From positions 1 to 44,343 of the forward strand of contig JAADGC010000097.1 in the NCBI GenBank assembly GCA_013152585.1: a DNA stretch of 44,343 bases, written 5' to 3'. The DNA comes from Chloroflexota bacterium (lineage in GTDB: Bacteria; Chloroflexota; Anaerolineae; J102). The position numbers and the translations under genes were made by a program. The notes under the pieces were generated by a model. That model saw only the letters and a list, made by a program, of their open reading frames with translations, had not been told where the DNA came from and searched no databases. Shown here in pieces: positions 33,343-42,131 of the stretch. Each line of letters begins with the position of its first letter. Position 1 is the stretch's first letter.

Positions 33343-35688
33343 TCAGGCGTCCTTATTTTTACTTTGCAACAACTCGAAGAGCCGGTTGGGACTGAGGGGA
33401 ATCTCCAGCACTTCCAGGTCGTACTCTGCCAGGGCATCTTCGACAGCCTGGGCGAAGAGGGGGCCCACGGGAATGGCGCCCGCTTCACCGGTGCCCTTGG
33501 TGCCCAGGGGGTTCAGCGGCGAAGGGGTCGTCTCATGCCCGATATCCAGCGACGGCACCTCCATCGAGGTGGGCAGCAAATAGTCCATGAACGAGGCTGT
33601 GAGAAGCTGGCCGTTGTCGTCGTAGACGATCTTCTCATAAAAAGCATTGCCGATGCCTTGGGCGATACCGCCCTGCACCTGACCATCGACGATCAGCGGA
33701 TTCAGCACGGTGCCGCAATCATGCACGGCCACGTATTTGAGTATCTTGATCATGGCCGTTTCCGGGTCCACTTCCAGGATCATGGCATGAACGCCATTGG
33801 CCGTGACCCCGCGTTCGGGGCCGAAATAATCGGTGGCCTCCAGGCCGGGCTCGGTACCCGGGCGCACGGCCCCCCGCAGGGGGTTGGCCTTGGCGGCCAG
33901 GTCTTTGAGGGCGATGGCGAATTCGGGGTTTTTCTTATCCCGCACAACGCCGTCCACCAGCTCCAGGTCCTCTTCCGGCGCTTCCAGTTCCCGGCTGGCC
34001 ATCGCCAGGATTTTCCTGCGCACGGCAGCAGCAGCGGCGTTGATGGCGTTGCCGGCCACCACGGCCCCCCGGCTGGCGAACGTGCCGGTGCCCCAATGGA
34101 ACTGATCGGTGTCGCCTGTTACCAGATGAACGTCACGCGGGCTCACGCCCAACTGATCGGCTACCACCTGAGCAAAGGAGGTAAAGTGTCCCTGCCCCTG
34201 GGTGCCGATGCCCGTAGAAACGTTGACTTTGCCCGTGCTTTCCACCTGCACCCGGGCGCCTTCATACGGCCCGATACCGGTGCCTTCCACATACGTGACC
34301 ACACCGATGCCCACATGGCGACCCTCGGCACGCAAGCGGGGTTGTTCCTCACTGATGAACTGCTCGTAGCCGATCATCTCCAGGGCTTTATCCAACGCCG
34401 GCTCGTAATTACCACTATCGTAGACCAGGGGTACAAAATCCTGGTAGATAAGCTCGTTGTTGTAGGGGAACTTGTCGGGGGGGATGAAGTTGCGGCGCCG
34501 GATCTCGGCGCGGTCGATACCCAGTTGCCTGGCGGCAATATCGAGCATACGCTCCATCACGAAGACACCGTGCTGCCGCCCTGCCCCCCGATAGGGGGTG
34601 ACAAGCGTCTTGTTGGTAAAGACGACCTTGAATTCAGAGGCATAGTTGGGCACATCGTAACAGCCCAGGAGGGTGCATTGGCTGTTGATGGGCACCGTCA
34701 GGCCGTAGGGATCGTAAGCACCGGTATCATGGATGAACTCATCCTTGAAGCCGAGAACGCGGCCCTCTTTGGTGAGGGCAATCTCGGCCCAGTGAATCTG
34801 GTCACGCTCGTGCGTGGTAGCAAAAAAGTTCTCCCGGCGATCCTCGATCCATTTGATCGGCCGCTGCAACTGCATGGAAGCCCAGGGTAACAGCACTTCT
34901 TCGGGATAAAACATCATGATTTTAGGCCCGAAGCCGCCGCCGATAAAGGGCGCAATCACCCGCACCTGCGACTCGGATAGGCCCAGCATGGCCGCCATGC
35001 CGTTGCGGATGACCACCGGCGCCTGCGTAGTGTCCCACATAGTCAGACGTTGCGTCTTGGCATCCCAGGTGGCGACGATGCCCCGGTTCTCCATGGCCGC
35101 GGCAATGCCATGATCGTAGTAAAGGCGGCGTTTGATAACCACATCGGCCTGAGCCCGGGCGCTTTCGTAGTCGCCCTTTTGCTGGAAGATATAGGCCGCC
35201 AGGTTGGAATCCAGGTCTTCGTGAATGAGAATGGCGTCGGGCGCCAGCGCTTTTTCCAGATCTACCACTGCCGGCAGGGCTTCGATATCCACAAAAACCT
35301 GCTCGACGGCATCTTCGGCGATGTAGCGGCTTTCGGCGACGATCATGACGATGGCTTCGCCCACGTGGCGCACCTTGTCTTTGGCCAGCGGTACCTGCGT
35401 GCGGGCATTGAAGATGGCGCCTTTCACCGGCGGGGGAGAAACCAGGGGCGGGCCGGGCCGCCAGTAGGCGCCCAGGTCGGCGGCCGTGTACACGGCTACC
35501 ACGCCCGGCATTTCTCGGGCATAGCTGGCATCGATGCTGCGAATGCGGCCATGGGCATAGTCGCTGCGTACAAAAGCAACATGCAACATGCCCGGCAGAT
35601 GCACATCATCGGTAAAGAGGGCCTGGCCTGTCAACAGCGCCGGGTCTTCGTTGCGCTTGATCCGTTGGCCAATATAGCGTTTACTCAT
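33343..35688 (-). CDS. Xanthine dehydrogenase/CoxL-type molybdopterin subunit
   Basis: 781 residues, usual size. Large subunit of a Mo-hydroxylase that binds Mo-molybdopterin cytosine dinucleotide and hydroxylates its substrate with water. Features: IGQRIKRNEDPALLTGQALF at the N-terminus, FIGGGFGPK, and the catalytic Glu at about residue 735 in GTKGTGEAG. The active-site loop is PYRGAGR (365-371), not AYxCSFR of form I CO dehydrogenase, so the Cys that carries copper is absent and CO oxidation cannot be assumed. Substrate could be an N-heterocycle or aldehyde. It overlaps the [2Fe-2S] subunit by 4 bases and is last in the operon. Confidence 0.92.
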   Translation of the reverse strand: MSKRYIGQRIKRNEDPALLTGQALFTDDVHLPGMLHVAFVRSDYAHGRIRSIDASYAREMPGVVAVYTAADLGAYWRPGPPLVSPPPVKGAIFNARTQVPLAKDKVRHVGEAIVMIVAESRYIAEDAVEQVFVDIEALPAVVDLEKALAPDAILIHEDLDSNLAAYIFQQKGDYESARAQADVVIKRRLYYDHGIAAAMENRGIVATWDAKTQRLTMWDTTQAPVVIRNGMAAMLGLSESQVRVIAPFIGGGFGPKIMMFYPEEVLLPWASMQLQRPIKWIEDRRENFFATTHERDQIHWAEIALTKEGRVLGFKDEFIHDTGAYDPYGLTVPINSQCTLLGCYDVPNYASEFKVVFTNKTLVTPYRGAGRQHGVFVMERMLDIAARQLGIDRAEIRRRNFIPPDKFPYNNELIYQDFVPLVYDSGNYEPALDKALEMIGYEQFISEEQPRLRAEGRHVGIGVVTYVEGTGIGPYEGARVQVESTGKVNVSTGIGTQGQGHFTSFAQVVADQLGVSPRDVHLVTGDTDQFHWGTGTFASRGAVVAGNAINAAAAAVRRKILAMASRELEAPEEDLELVDGVVRDKKNPEFAIALKDLAAKANPLRGAVRPGTEPGLEATDYFGPERGVTANGVHAMILEVDPETAMIKILKYVAVHDCGTVLNPLIVDGQVQGGIAQGIGNAFYEKIVYDDNGQLLTASFMDYLLPTSMEVPSLDIGHETTPSPLNPLGTKGTGEAGAIPVGPLFAQAVEDALAEYDLEVLEIPLSPNRLFELLQSKNKDA

Positions 35689-36161
35689 GAGGAGCTCTCC
35701 TTCATTTTAGCTGCTGCCAGTTTGACCGCATCCACAATGTGCTCGTATCCGGTGCAACGACAAAGGTTGCCGGAGATGGCCTCCCGGATTTCCTCATCGC
35801 TGGGATCGGGGTTCTGCGCCAGGAAAGGCTTGAGCGTCATCAGAAATCCCGGCGTACAAAAGCCGCATTGCAGGCCGTGGGCCTCCCAGAAGGCTTCCTG
35901 GAGAGCATCCAGGTGTTGGGGATCAGGACTAAGGCCTTCGACTGTCACGATTTCGTGTGCATCCGCCTGCACCGCAAACATCAAGCAGGAGCGCACCGCG
36001 GCGCCGTCAAAAAGGATGGTGCAGGCGCCACAAACGCCATGCTCACAGCCTACGTGGGTGCCGGTGAGCCCCAACTCGTGGCGGATGAAATCGCTCAGGA
36101 GCAGGCGAGGTTCCACGCTGCGCTCGTACAGAACGCCATTGACTGTGACGGATATTTTCAT
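35685..36161 (-). CDS. [2Fe-2S] subunit of Mo-hydroxylase (CoxS-type)
   Basis: 158 residues. Carries two iron-sulfur clusters: a plant-type one in CEHGVCGACTILFDG, and a second in CGFCTPGF plus CRCTGY. It passes electrons from the Mo site to FAD. ATG 36161 is chosen because AAGGTG lies 9 bases upstream; a GTG at 36173 is the alternative. It starts 13 bases after the FAD-subunit stop and its stop overlaps the large-subunit start (ATGA). Confidence 0.93.
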   Translation of the reverse strand: MKISVTVNGVLYERSVEPRLLLSDFIRHELGLTGTHVGCEHGVCGACTILFDGAAVRSCLMFAVQADAHEIVTVEGLSPDPQHLDALQEAFWEAHGLQCGFCTPGFLMTLKPFLAQNPDPSDEEIREAISGNLCRCTGYEHIVDAVKLAAAKMKESSS

Positions 36162-36174
36162 TATTTGGTTCACC

Positions 36175-37059
36175 TTACACCTCCTCGCCGGCGGCGCGGG
36201 CGCAGGCTGCGGTCAGAGCTCGTTTGGCCAGCACATCCACCAGATGCCTACGGTATGCGGATGTGGCATGAACGTCGCTGTGGGGGTCGACATCATCGCT
36301 GGCTGCAATCGCAGCCGCGGCCTCGATCACCTCGGCCGTGGGACGCTGTCCCTGCAGCACCGCGGCGGCGGCGGTGGCCAGCACAGGGCCCTCGCCTACG
36401 CCGCAAAACGCCAGGCGCACATCATCACAGGCGCCATCGGCATCGAGTGTGAGCAGGGCCTCGACGGCCACCAAGGCAAAATCGCCATGGCGCCGCGATA
36501 GTTCTTGCATCGACCATCCGCTGCGCGCCGGCATGGCTGGCAACCGGACTGCCGTGACAATCTCATCGGGCTCGAGGGCAGTGCTAAACAGACCGATGAA
36601 GAAGTCGTCAGCGTCGATCCAGCGCTGCCCGCGCCTGCTTTGGGCCAGAACCTGGCCGCGCACGGCGCGCAGAAAGGCAGGGAGTTCGGCGGCGGGATCG
36701 GCATGGGCGATGGAACCGCCGAACGTGCCGCGGTTGCGGATCTGAGGATGAGCGATGTGTGGCATGGTGGCATGGAGCAGGGGCGCCGTGCGGGCGATGA
36801 GCTCGCTCTGCTCTACCTGCACATGCCGGGTCATAGCCCCCACCAGGGCACCGCCCTCGGCCGTCGGTTGGATGATGCTGAGCTCGGGGATCTTGTTGAG
36901 ATCGATGAGAACGGCCGGGGCAGCCAGGCGGAAATTCATGGTGGCGATCAGGCTCTGGCCGCCGGCCAGTACCTTGGCGCCGTAACCATGCTCCGCCATG
37001 AGCTGCAGAGCTTCGTCAAGCGTCGTGGGAGCGTGGTATGCAAAGGGTGGGGGCTTCAT
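36175..37059 (-). CDS. FAD-binding subunit of Mo-hydroxylase (CoxM-type)
   Basis: 294 residues. Contains the FAD-binding AGGQSLIATMNFRLA and the pyrophosphate-binding GTFGGSIAHADPAAELPA, then the typical C-terminal domain with DDVRLAFCGVGEGP. ATG 37059 (MKPPPFAYHAP) is chosen since AAGGAT lies 7 bases upstream; a longer in-frame start at 37191 would run into the cyclase gene. It begins just 4 bases after the cyclase gene stop. Confidence 0.92.
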   Translation of the reverse strand: MKPPPFAYHAPTTLDEALQLMAEHGYGAKVLAGGQSLIATMNFRLAAPAVLIDLNKIPELSIIQPTAEGGALVGAMTRHVQVEQSELIARTAPLLHATMPHIAHPQIRNRGTFGGSIAHADPAAELPAFLRAVRGQVLAQSRRGQRWIDADDFFIGLFSTALEPDEIVTAVRLPAMPARSGWSMQELSRRHGDFALVAVEALLTLDADGACDDVRLAFCGVGEGPVLATAAAAVLQGQRPTAEVIEAAAAIAASDDVDPHSDVHATSAYRRHLVDVLAKRALTAACARAAGEEV

Positions 37060-37063
37060 ACGT

Positions 37064-38734
37064 TTATCCTTCTTTGATGGCGATAAATCGTCCCCACATG
37101 GAAGCGGTCTCCATTCCCTTGGGCAGGTAGACGCCGAGGTAGTAGCGGCCACTGGGTGTGCGTGCCATATCATTGCCCAGGTTCTCGGCATGGACGATGC
37201 CTTTGGGGAAGAGATTCAGGTGGGTATCCTGGTAGAATTTGTCCAGTGCGAACATCTCATCCCAGTCTTTGCCGAAACGAGCCTTGAGCTTGGCGTTGGC
37301 CTCGGCGAAGGTCTTGGGATGCCAGACACGCTGGATGGTGTTCATGGGATGGTCCTGGCTGACGGCATCGACGCCCAACCACTTGATTTTCTTGCTGATG
37401 ACCCAGGCGGAGAAGTCGGGTGAGGGGCCGGGATGACGCAGCATGTAGCGGAATTCGTCGGAGTCGGGGCTGTTCCAGCCGTATTTGTGGAAGCCGGTCT
37501 TGATGATGAGGATGTCGCCCTCGTGCACATCCACGACGCTCTCGATCATCTCGGGCGAGTACACATCCAGGTCGGACACCATGTCGGAGATGTCGGCGAT
37601 GGCGCCGGGGCCGATCCAGTGCTGCAGCGGCACTTGGCCAATGGTGCGGCCATTGGGCCAGAAGTGTTTCTCGCCGTCCATGTGAGTAGCAAGATGGAAA
37701 CTGGCTTCGCAGAGGGCGGTGTTGCGGCCCAGGCCATAGCCCAGCCCGCCTACACGCTTGACATAATGAACAACAAGCGGTTCGTAATTGGCCCATTGCG
37801 GGGTTTGCACGCTGAAGGGCAGGGTGAAGTCCAGAATTTCGGCATCATCGAGCATCTGGAAGAAGGTTTCTTCGTCCATGCCGGCAGGGGGGCGATAGGC
37901 GACGGGGCGCATCCACGAGCTGGCGACTTCCATGTAGGGCAGGGGCAGCAACATGAACCAGGCGCGTTTGCCGTTGAGTTCGTCGATTTGTCCCACCAGA
38001 GATTCGGCGAAGAGAAGATGGGATTTAGGTACGACCTGATGGGTGAGATGGTAGTATTCCTGCGGTGGGAACATTTCATCCCAGGATTTGCCGTGTTCGG
38101 CCTTGAGCTTGGCTTCGGCCTTTTCGAACTCGCCGGCGTGCATGGTGCGGATGTTGGTGTTCATCGGGTGTTCGGCGATGCCGCAATCTACACCGACGAT
38201 CTTCAGCTCCATGTCCAGCGCCCATTTGTAAAACGACATCGAAGGGCCCGGGTGACGGACGAGGAAGCCGAATTCTTTGCTCTCGACACCGCCCTGCGCT
38301 TCGGGATTGACGACATCGGGTCGATCCCAGGAGTAGCGATGGTAGCCCGTGTTGATGATGAGGATGTCGCCTTTGTGTACATCGGCGCGGCTGGTGATCA
38401 TTTCTGGCGTGTACACGCTGTAATCCGAGACCAGATCGGAGATGTCGACGACGATCCCGCGACCTGTGACAGCGTCGATCGGTACATCGGCCAAGGCCCG
38501 GCCGCCCGAGTTATAAGCGCGTTCGCCCACCAGGTGGGTGCCGGTGGTATTGCTCCAGCGGATGAACTGGCCATTGGCGCCCAGGCCGCCGCCATAAGCG
38601 CCGGTAACGCGCTTGAAGAAGGTGATTTCCAGCGCTTTGTCGCCGGGCCAGGGAGGTGTGAAGATGCTCAGATCTTGTGACAGATCAAAGACTTCGGCAT
38701 TTGCCAGTGTGGAGATAATTGTTTCGCGGTTCAT
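37064..38734 (-). CDS. Tandem-domain cyclase-family metal-dependent hydrolase
   Basis: 556 residues, about twice the usual 210-270. Two cyclase (kynurenine formamidase/isatin hydrolase-type) domains, at about 14-275 and 297-540; both have GDILII(N/K)TG(Y/F)HxYxW and a VGVD/LGVD strand with HPMNT. The HxGTHxDxPxH metal motif is intact in domain 2 (H347, H351, D353, H357) but in domain 1 reads TTGTHLVGERA, keeping only H67. Domain 1 thus probably does not bind metal in the standard way. Family members hydrolyse amides or open rings with Mn or Zn. AGGAG precedes ATG 38734. It lies between DUF1116 and coxM with tight spacing. Confidence 0.88.
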   Translation of the reverse strand: MNRETIISTLANAEVFDLSQDLSIFTPPWPGDKALEITFFKRVTGAYGGGLGANGQFIRWSNTTGTHLVGERAYNSGGRALADVPIDAVTGRGIVVDISDLVSDYSVYTPEMITSRADVHKGDILIINTGYHRYSWDRPDVVNPEAQGGVESKEFGFLVRHPGPSMSFYKWALDMELKIVGVDCGIAEHPMNTNIRTMHAGEFEKAEAKLKAEHGKSWDEMFPPQEYYHLTHQVVPKSHLLFAESLVGQIDELNGKRAWFMLLPLPYMEVASSWMRPVAYRPPAGMDEETFFQMLDDAEILDFTLPFSVQTPQWANYEPLVVHYVKRVGGLGYGLGRNTALCEASFHLATHMDGEKHFWPNGRTIGQVPLQHWIGPGAIADISDMVSDLDVYSPEMIESVVDVHEGDILIIKTGFHKYGWNSPDSDEFRYMLRHPGPSPDFSAWVISKKIKWLGVDAVSQDHPMNTIQRVWHPKTFAEANAKLKARFGKDWDEMFALDKFYQDTHLNLFPKGIVHAENLGNDMARTPSGRYYLGVYLPKGMETASMWGRFIAIKEG

Positions 38735-38772
38735 AAGAAACTCCTGGGAGTAAGAAGTGAGAGGATGCGTTA

Positions 38773-40014
38773 CTAAAAGCCGTATTTTTCGGCATAAGCG
38801 ACGAGGGCTTTTTCAAACAGGGCCATCGGCGGGCGCACAAGGCCGGCGCCGATCTGACCCACGCCGGCATCTTTGTGGGCGATGCCTGTGTTCACCCGCG
38901 GTTCGATGCCGGTCTCGACCACTTTGCGGATGTCGAGGCCGGTCGGTGTGCCGCGGAAGCCCAGCGCCGGAATGGTGAAGTATTTGTGCTCGGTAAAGGT
39001 GATCTCGTACATCTCCAGCGTGGTGTCGATGGCATCTTGGGGCGTGCCGCTGACAAAAGTGACGATGGCCGGAGCGGCCGCCATGGCAAAGCCGCCAATA
39101 CCGGCGGTTTCGGTGATGGTGCTGTCGCCGATGTCGGGGCTACCATCTTCGGCGGTGAAGCCGGGGAAGTAAAGTCCCCTGGGCTGCGGGCAGGGGGCAG
39201 TGAACCATTGATCGCCGAGGCCGCTGACGCGGATGCCAATATCGGTGCCGTTGCGAGCCATGGCCGTGACGATGGTGCTGCCTTCGATGTTGCGCCCGGC
39301 ATCCGCCATGGCTTTGCACGCCGCCATCACCGGATTGAGGACACTGAGGGCATTGTCGCCGATATCTTTGAGAATGGCGGCGGCCACATCGGCATTGGGG
39401 GCTGCCTTGGCCACATGGGGAGCCAGGGCTTTGAGATAGAGGATGGAGCCGGCTTTGTTGCGGTTGTGTCCCTCGTCTCCCATGTGCAGGGCCTCAGCCA
39501 ATAGGGCTTTGATATCGATGCCGCCACCGGCTTCGATGGCGTGGCGCAGGACGGGTGCCATCACATCATTCAGCCAGTGCAGGCGCTTGAGCACGCTGGC
39601 ATCATAGGCGCCGTAGCGCAATACCTTGCCGTAGCCTTCATTCAGGTTGGAATAGGAGAAATTGCCATGAGTCTTGTTTTCCAGGATGTACATCTCCATC
39701 GACGGTGATGTAACGCCCGCCATCGGGCCCACTGCCTGGTGATCATGGCAGGGCTCCAGATCGATTGCCCCCGACTTGACCAGCGCTTCTGCCTCCGCGG
39801 CATTTTGGGCTTTGCCCTCGAAGAGGAGCGCACCAATCAGGGCGCCTCTCATCGGTCCCGAAGCTCTGTCCCAGGTGATGGGGGGGCCGGCGTGCAGTAA
39901 CAGGTTGTGGCGCATGCCGGGAACAACGTCGATGGCTTTGCCCAGGCCCACCAGCACGGGACGAGCTTCCATCATACGTTCCACTGTTTCTGTGTTTGCT
40001 CGATCAATGTCCAT
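38773..40014 (-). CDS. DUF1116 protein (YlbE/AllG-like), FdrA partner
   Basis: 413 residues. Recognised by its family-wide sequence (MRHNLLLHAGPPI, GPMAGVTSPSMEMYI, HMGDEGHNRNKAG, MARNGTDIGIRVSGLG, GIAHKDAGVGQIGAG). In E. coli the homologue sits beside fdrA in the allantoin cluster, and the FdrA/YlbE/YlbF set has been reported as an anaerobic oxamate carbamoyltransferase. That role is inference here. No DUF2877 (YlbF-like) gene is in the window. GAGGTA lies before ATG 40014. There is a 251-base gap to fdrA containing a hairpin. Confidence 0.87.
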   Translation of the reverse strand: MDIDRANTETVERMMEARPVLVGLGKAIDVVPGMRHNLLLHAGPPITWDRASGPMRGALIGALLFEGKAQNAAEAEALVKSGAIDLEPCHDHQAVGPMAGVTSPSMEMYILENKTHGNFSYSNLNEGYGKVLRYGAYDASVLKRLHWLNDVMAPVLRHAIEAGGGIDIKALLAEALHMGDEGHNRNKAGSILYLKALAPHVAKAAPNADVAAAILKDIGDNALSVLNPVMAACKAMADAGRNIEGSTIVTAMARNGTDIGIRVSGLGDQWFTAPCPQPRGLYFPGFTAEDGSPDIGDSTITETAGIGGFAMAAAPAIVTFVSGTPQDAIDTTLEMYEITFTEHKYFTIPALGFRGTPTGLDIRKVVETGIEPRVNTGIAHKDAGVGQIGAGLVRPPMALFEKALVAYAEKYGF

Positions 40015-40162
40015 AAAGTACCTCGTTTGAGTAGAATAGTGGTCTGTGATCAGTCATCGGCCAGGGCAAAGACCCTGCGGGATCTTGGCGCCATGAGCCG
40101 GACGGATTGTGTGGAAAAATAAAGCTTGAGGAGGAAAAATAAAGGGGCGGAGGAAATGAGGA

Positions 40163-40193
40163 GCCGGTGAGACATCGTGATGGGCTCACCGGC
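40163..40193 (-). terminator. Hairpin between fdrA and the DUF1116 gene
   Basis: GCCGGTGAG (40163-40171) pairs with CTCACCGGC (40185-40193), 13-base loop. It lies about 70 bases after the fdrA stop. T-rich sequence follows on the minus strand a little further on (near 40135), so partial termination or attenuation is possible. Confidence 0.4.
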
Positions 40194-40265
40194 GTCCGAA
40201 GTTTGAAGTTGTCAGGGGATCAGTCGCATAGGGAGCGGTACGGCTCCCAGTCTGACGCCGAGCTG

Positions 40266-41975
40266 TCAGCGTTCCCTCATTCGAGCCAGAATGGAGGCCA
40301 GCCGTTCATTACCACCGGCTGAGGGCCGCCACTCGACATGCACGACTTGCGCCTCCTGGGCATGCAAGCTTTCGGCAAATGATTCCAGGCCGACGTTGAT
40401 GGCCGCAAGGGGTGGCTGCACGGTGTCTAAAGAGACCGGCTTCCCGCTGACGATGCCATTCAGGTTGCGCAGTCGTTCGCCTACATAGCGGACACCGCTC
40501 TCATTGCCGAGGGCGACGTGGGCACCGGCTTGCTGCAACTGCTCCATCTGGGCGCTCAAATTCTGGGGGTCTTCATCTGTGCCTACGACGACTGCCACCA
40601 CTTCCAGCGTGCGTCCAGCAGCCTGGGCGGTGGCTCGGGCTGCGGCGATGGCCGGGCCCAGCTCGCTGGCAGGATCGGGATGAGCGCCATAGCCCAGGAC
40701 CACGTCCAGCAGGATGATGGCCACCTGGGGATCGGCCGCCTCTTGTTGCAGGCGGCGGATACGCAGGTCGTTATCCATCATGGGGTGTAGGCGGCCCACG
40801 GTAAACTCGTCTTCGCCCAGATCGATAATCGTGTGTTCCTGGCTGACGAGGGCATTCTGCAGACGGTAGGCCGGCTCCAGCGGCGTGTTAGAGTAGACGG
40901 CCGGCAGGTAGTCTTGCAGAAGTAATAGGGCTTCGTAGGCCAGGGTGCCACCCGAGAAGAGGCCCCGCAAGTAGCGTTGTCCGGCGGCAAAGGGGAGCGC
41001 CGGTGTTTCGGCGGCGATTGGCGGGGCATTGCGGCTCAACGACACGGCCAGCTCGGCTGCGTCATCCAGCGTGTGGGCAAAGTGGATGGTGCCATCCTCG
41101 GCCTGGGGCGCTTGGTAGCCGATAAAATCGACCACAACCGGTTTGCCCGTCGCCCGTGCTGCCCGCAGAAGTCGCCGGGCGACCCGTTCGGCAGGGGGTT
41201 TGGAGATCAGAACGATCACCCGGGTCTCGATATCGCGGCTGAGTATGTCTAATCCCTGCAAAGCTGTCTGTGCCCCCACAGCTTCTGAGAGATCACGGCC
41301 CCCGGTGCCCAGGCCCAGGGTAATGCCACTGCCCAGTTGATGGATACGGGATGTCACCTGTTGCAATCCGGTGCCCGAGGCTGCGACGACGCCGATGGGG
41401 CCTTGCCGCACGCGATTGGCGAAGCCCAGGCCGACGCCGCTGACAAGGGCTGTGCCGCAATCGGGGCCCATCACCAGCAAGCCTTTGTCGGCAGCAATGC
41501 GCTTGAGATCAATTTCGTCTTCGAGCGAAACGTTATCGCTGTAAAGAAATATATGTTTGCCCAACGACAATCCCTGCTTCGCTACGCCCGCCGCGTATTG
41601 GCCTGGCACCGAAACGAGCATCCAGTTGGCCTGTGGCATCATGCGGGCGGCCGCATCGATGGATTTGGGACGGTATGTTTGATTGGCGGCCTGCGTGTGG
41701 CGGCGTTTGAGGAGCTCATCCACCTGGGCGATGGCGGCACCAGCGATGCTTTCATCTTCGGCGCTGACAACGATGATCAGATCGTCAGCTTTGGCCGCGT
41801 TGGCGGCATCCGTGAGGAGACCGCTCTGGGCAAGGATTTCTTTGTTGGCTGTAGTGCCCATCACTACACCGGCGTCCTGGACACCGGGGAGTTCTACCAG
41901 CGCCCGTTGTAACTGCATGAGCACAACGGAATCGTAGTAAGCGCTCCGTCGAATTTCGGCGTTGATAGCTGCCAT
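40266..41975 (-). CDS. fdrA: FdrA family protein (acyl-CoA synthetase-like)
   Basis: 569 residues, near the ~555 of E. coli FdrA. Succinyl-CoA-synthetase-like fold: CoA-binding region with LVMGPDCGTALVSG, IGVVAASGTGLQQVTS, the phosphohistidine-loop-like GLGTGGRDLSEAVG, and a C-terminal ligase domain with ALLLLQDYLPAVYSNTPLE, HTIIDLGEDEFTVGRLHPMMD and VVLGYGAHPDP. With DUF1116 it is thought to move a carbamoyl or acyl group, forming carbamoyl phosphate. Start ATG 41975 has GAG nearby. A good promoter lies at 42031-42060, so it seems to be the first gene of the catabolic operon. Confidence 0.9.
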   Translation of the reverse strand: MAAINAEIRRSAYYDSVVLMQLQRALVELPGVQDAGVVMGTTANKEILAQSGLLTDAANAAKADDLIIVVSAEDESIAGAAIAQVDELLKRRHTQAANQTYRPKSIDAAARMMPQANWMLVSVPGQYAAGVAKQGLSLGKHIFLYSDNVSLEDEIDLKRIAADKGLLVMGPDCGTALVSGVGLGFANRVRQGPIGVVAASGTGLQQVTSRIHQLGSGITLGLGTGGRDLSEAVGAQTALQGLDILSRDIETRVIVLISKPPAERVARRLLRAARATGKPVVVDFIGYQAPQAEDGTIHFAHTLDDAAELAVSLSRNAPPIAAETPALPFAAGQRYLRGLFSGGTLAYEALLLLQDYLPAVYSNTPLEPAYRLQNALVSQEHTIIDLGEDEFTVGRLHPMMDNDLRIRRLQQEAADPQVAIILLDVVLGYGAHPDPASELGPAIAAARATAQAAGRTLEVVAVVVGTDEDPQNLSAQMEQLQQAGAHVALGNESGVRYVGERLRNLNGIVSGKPVSLDTVQPPLAAINVGLESFAESLHAQEAQVVHVEWRPSAGGNERLASILARMRER

Positions 41976-42030
41976 GGTATCTCGCTAGTGATTCAGTTTG
42001 AGTGGAAATGTGAACCGGTCGGCAAAGTGC

Positions 42031-42060
42031 AGTATAGCACACTGTTTTTTGCAGCGTCAA
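42031..42060 (-). promoter_or_regulatory. Sigma70-type promoter of the fdrA operon
   Basis: On the minus strand: TTGACG (42060-42055), 18-base spacer, TATACT (42036-42031), about 56 bases before the fdrA ATG. The -10 is flanked by GTGC and GCAC, giving a small inverted repeat over the promoter that could be an operator. Confidence 0.6.
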
Positions 42061-42102
42061 AACGACGAAATTGATTTTCGCCAGCCCCCCGTTTCATGGT
42101 TG

Positions 42103-42129
42103 GGCATGGCTTCATGGGACGGCCATGCC
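42103..42129 (-). terminator. 8-bp hairpin after the CoxG-like gene
   Basis: GGCATGGC (42103-42110), 11-base loop, GCCATGCC (42122-42129), perfect, starting 2 bases after the CoxG-like stop. No T-run. With the fdrA promoter just beyond, it suggests separate transcription of the two units. Confidence 0.45.
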
Positions 42130-42131
42130 TG

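Noticed and set aside
33286-34890. 534-codon frame antisense to the Mo-hydroxylase large subunit
   Set aside because: No domain or ribosome binding site; it mirrors a strongly conserved gene in GC-rich DNA where antisense frames stay open by codon bias.
33343-37059. Annotation as aerobic CO dehydrogenase coxMSL
   Set aside because: The large subunit lacks the AYxCSFR loop; only the general Mo-hydroxylase family is supported.
37433-38680. 415-codon frame antisense to the cyclase gene
   Set aside because: Shadow of the tandem cyclase gene, whose two domains are clearly recognisable on the other strand.
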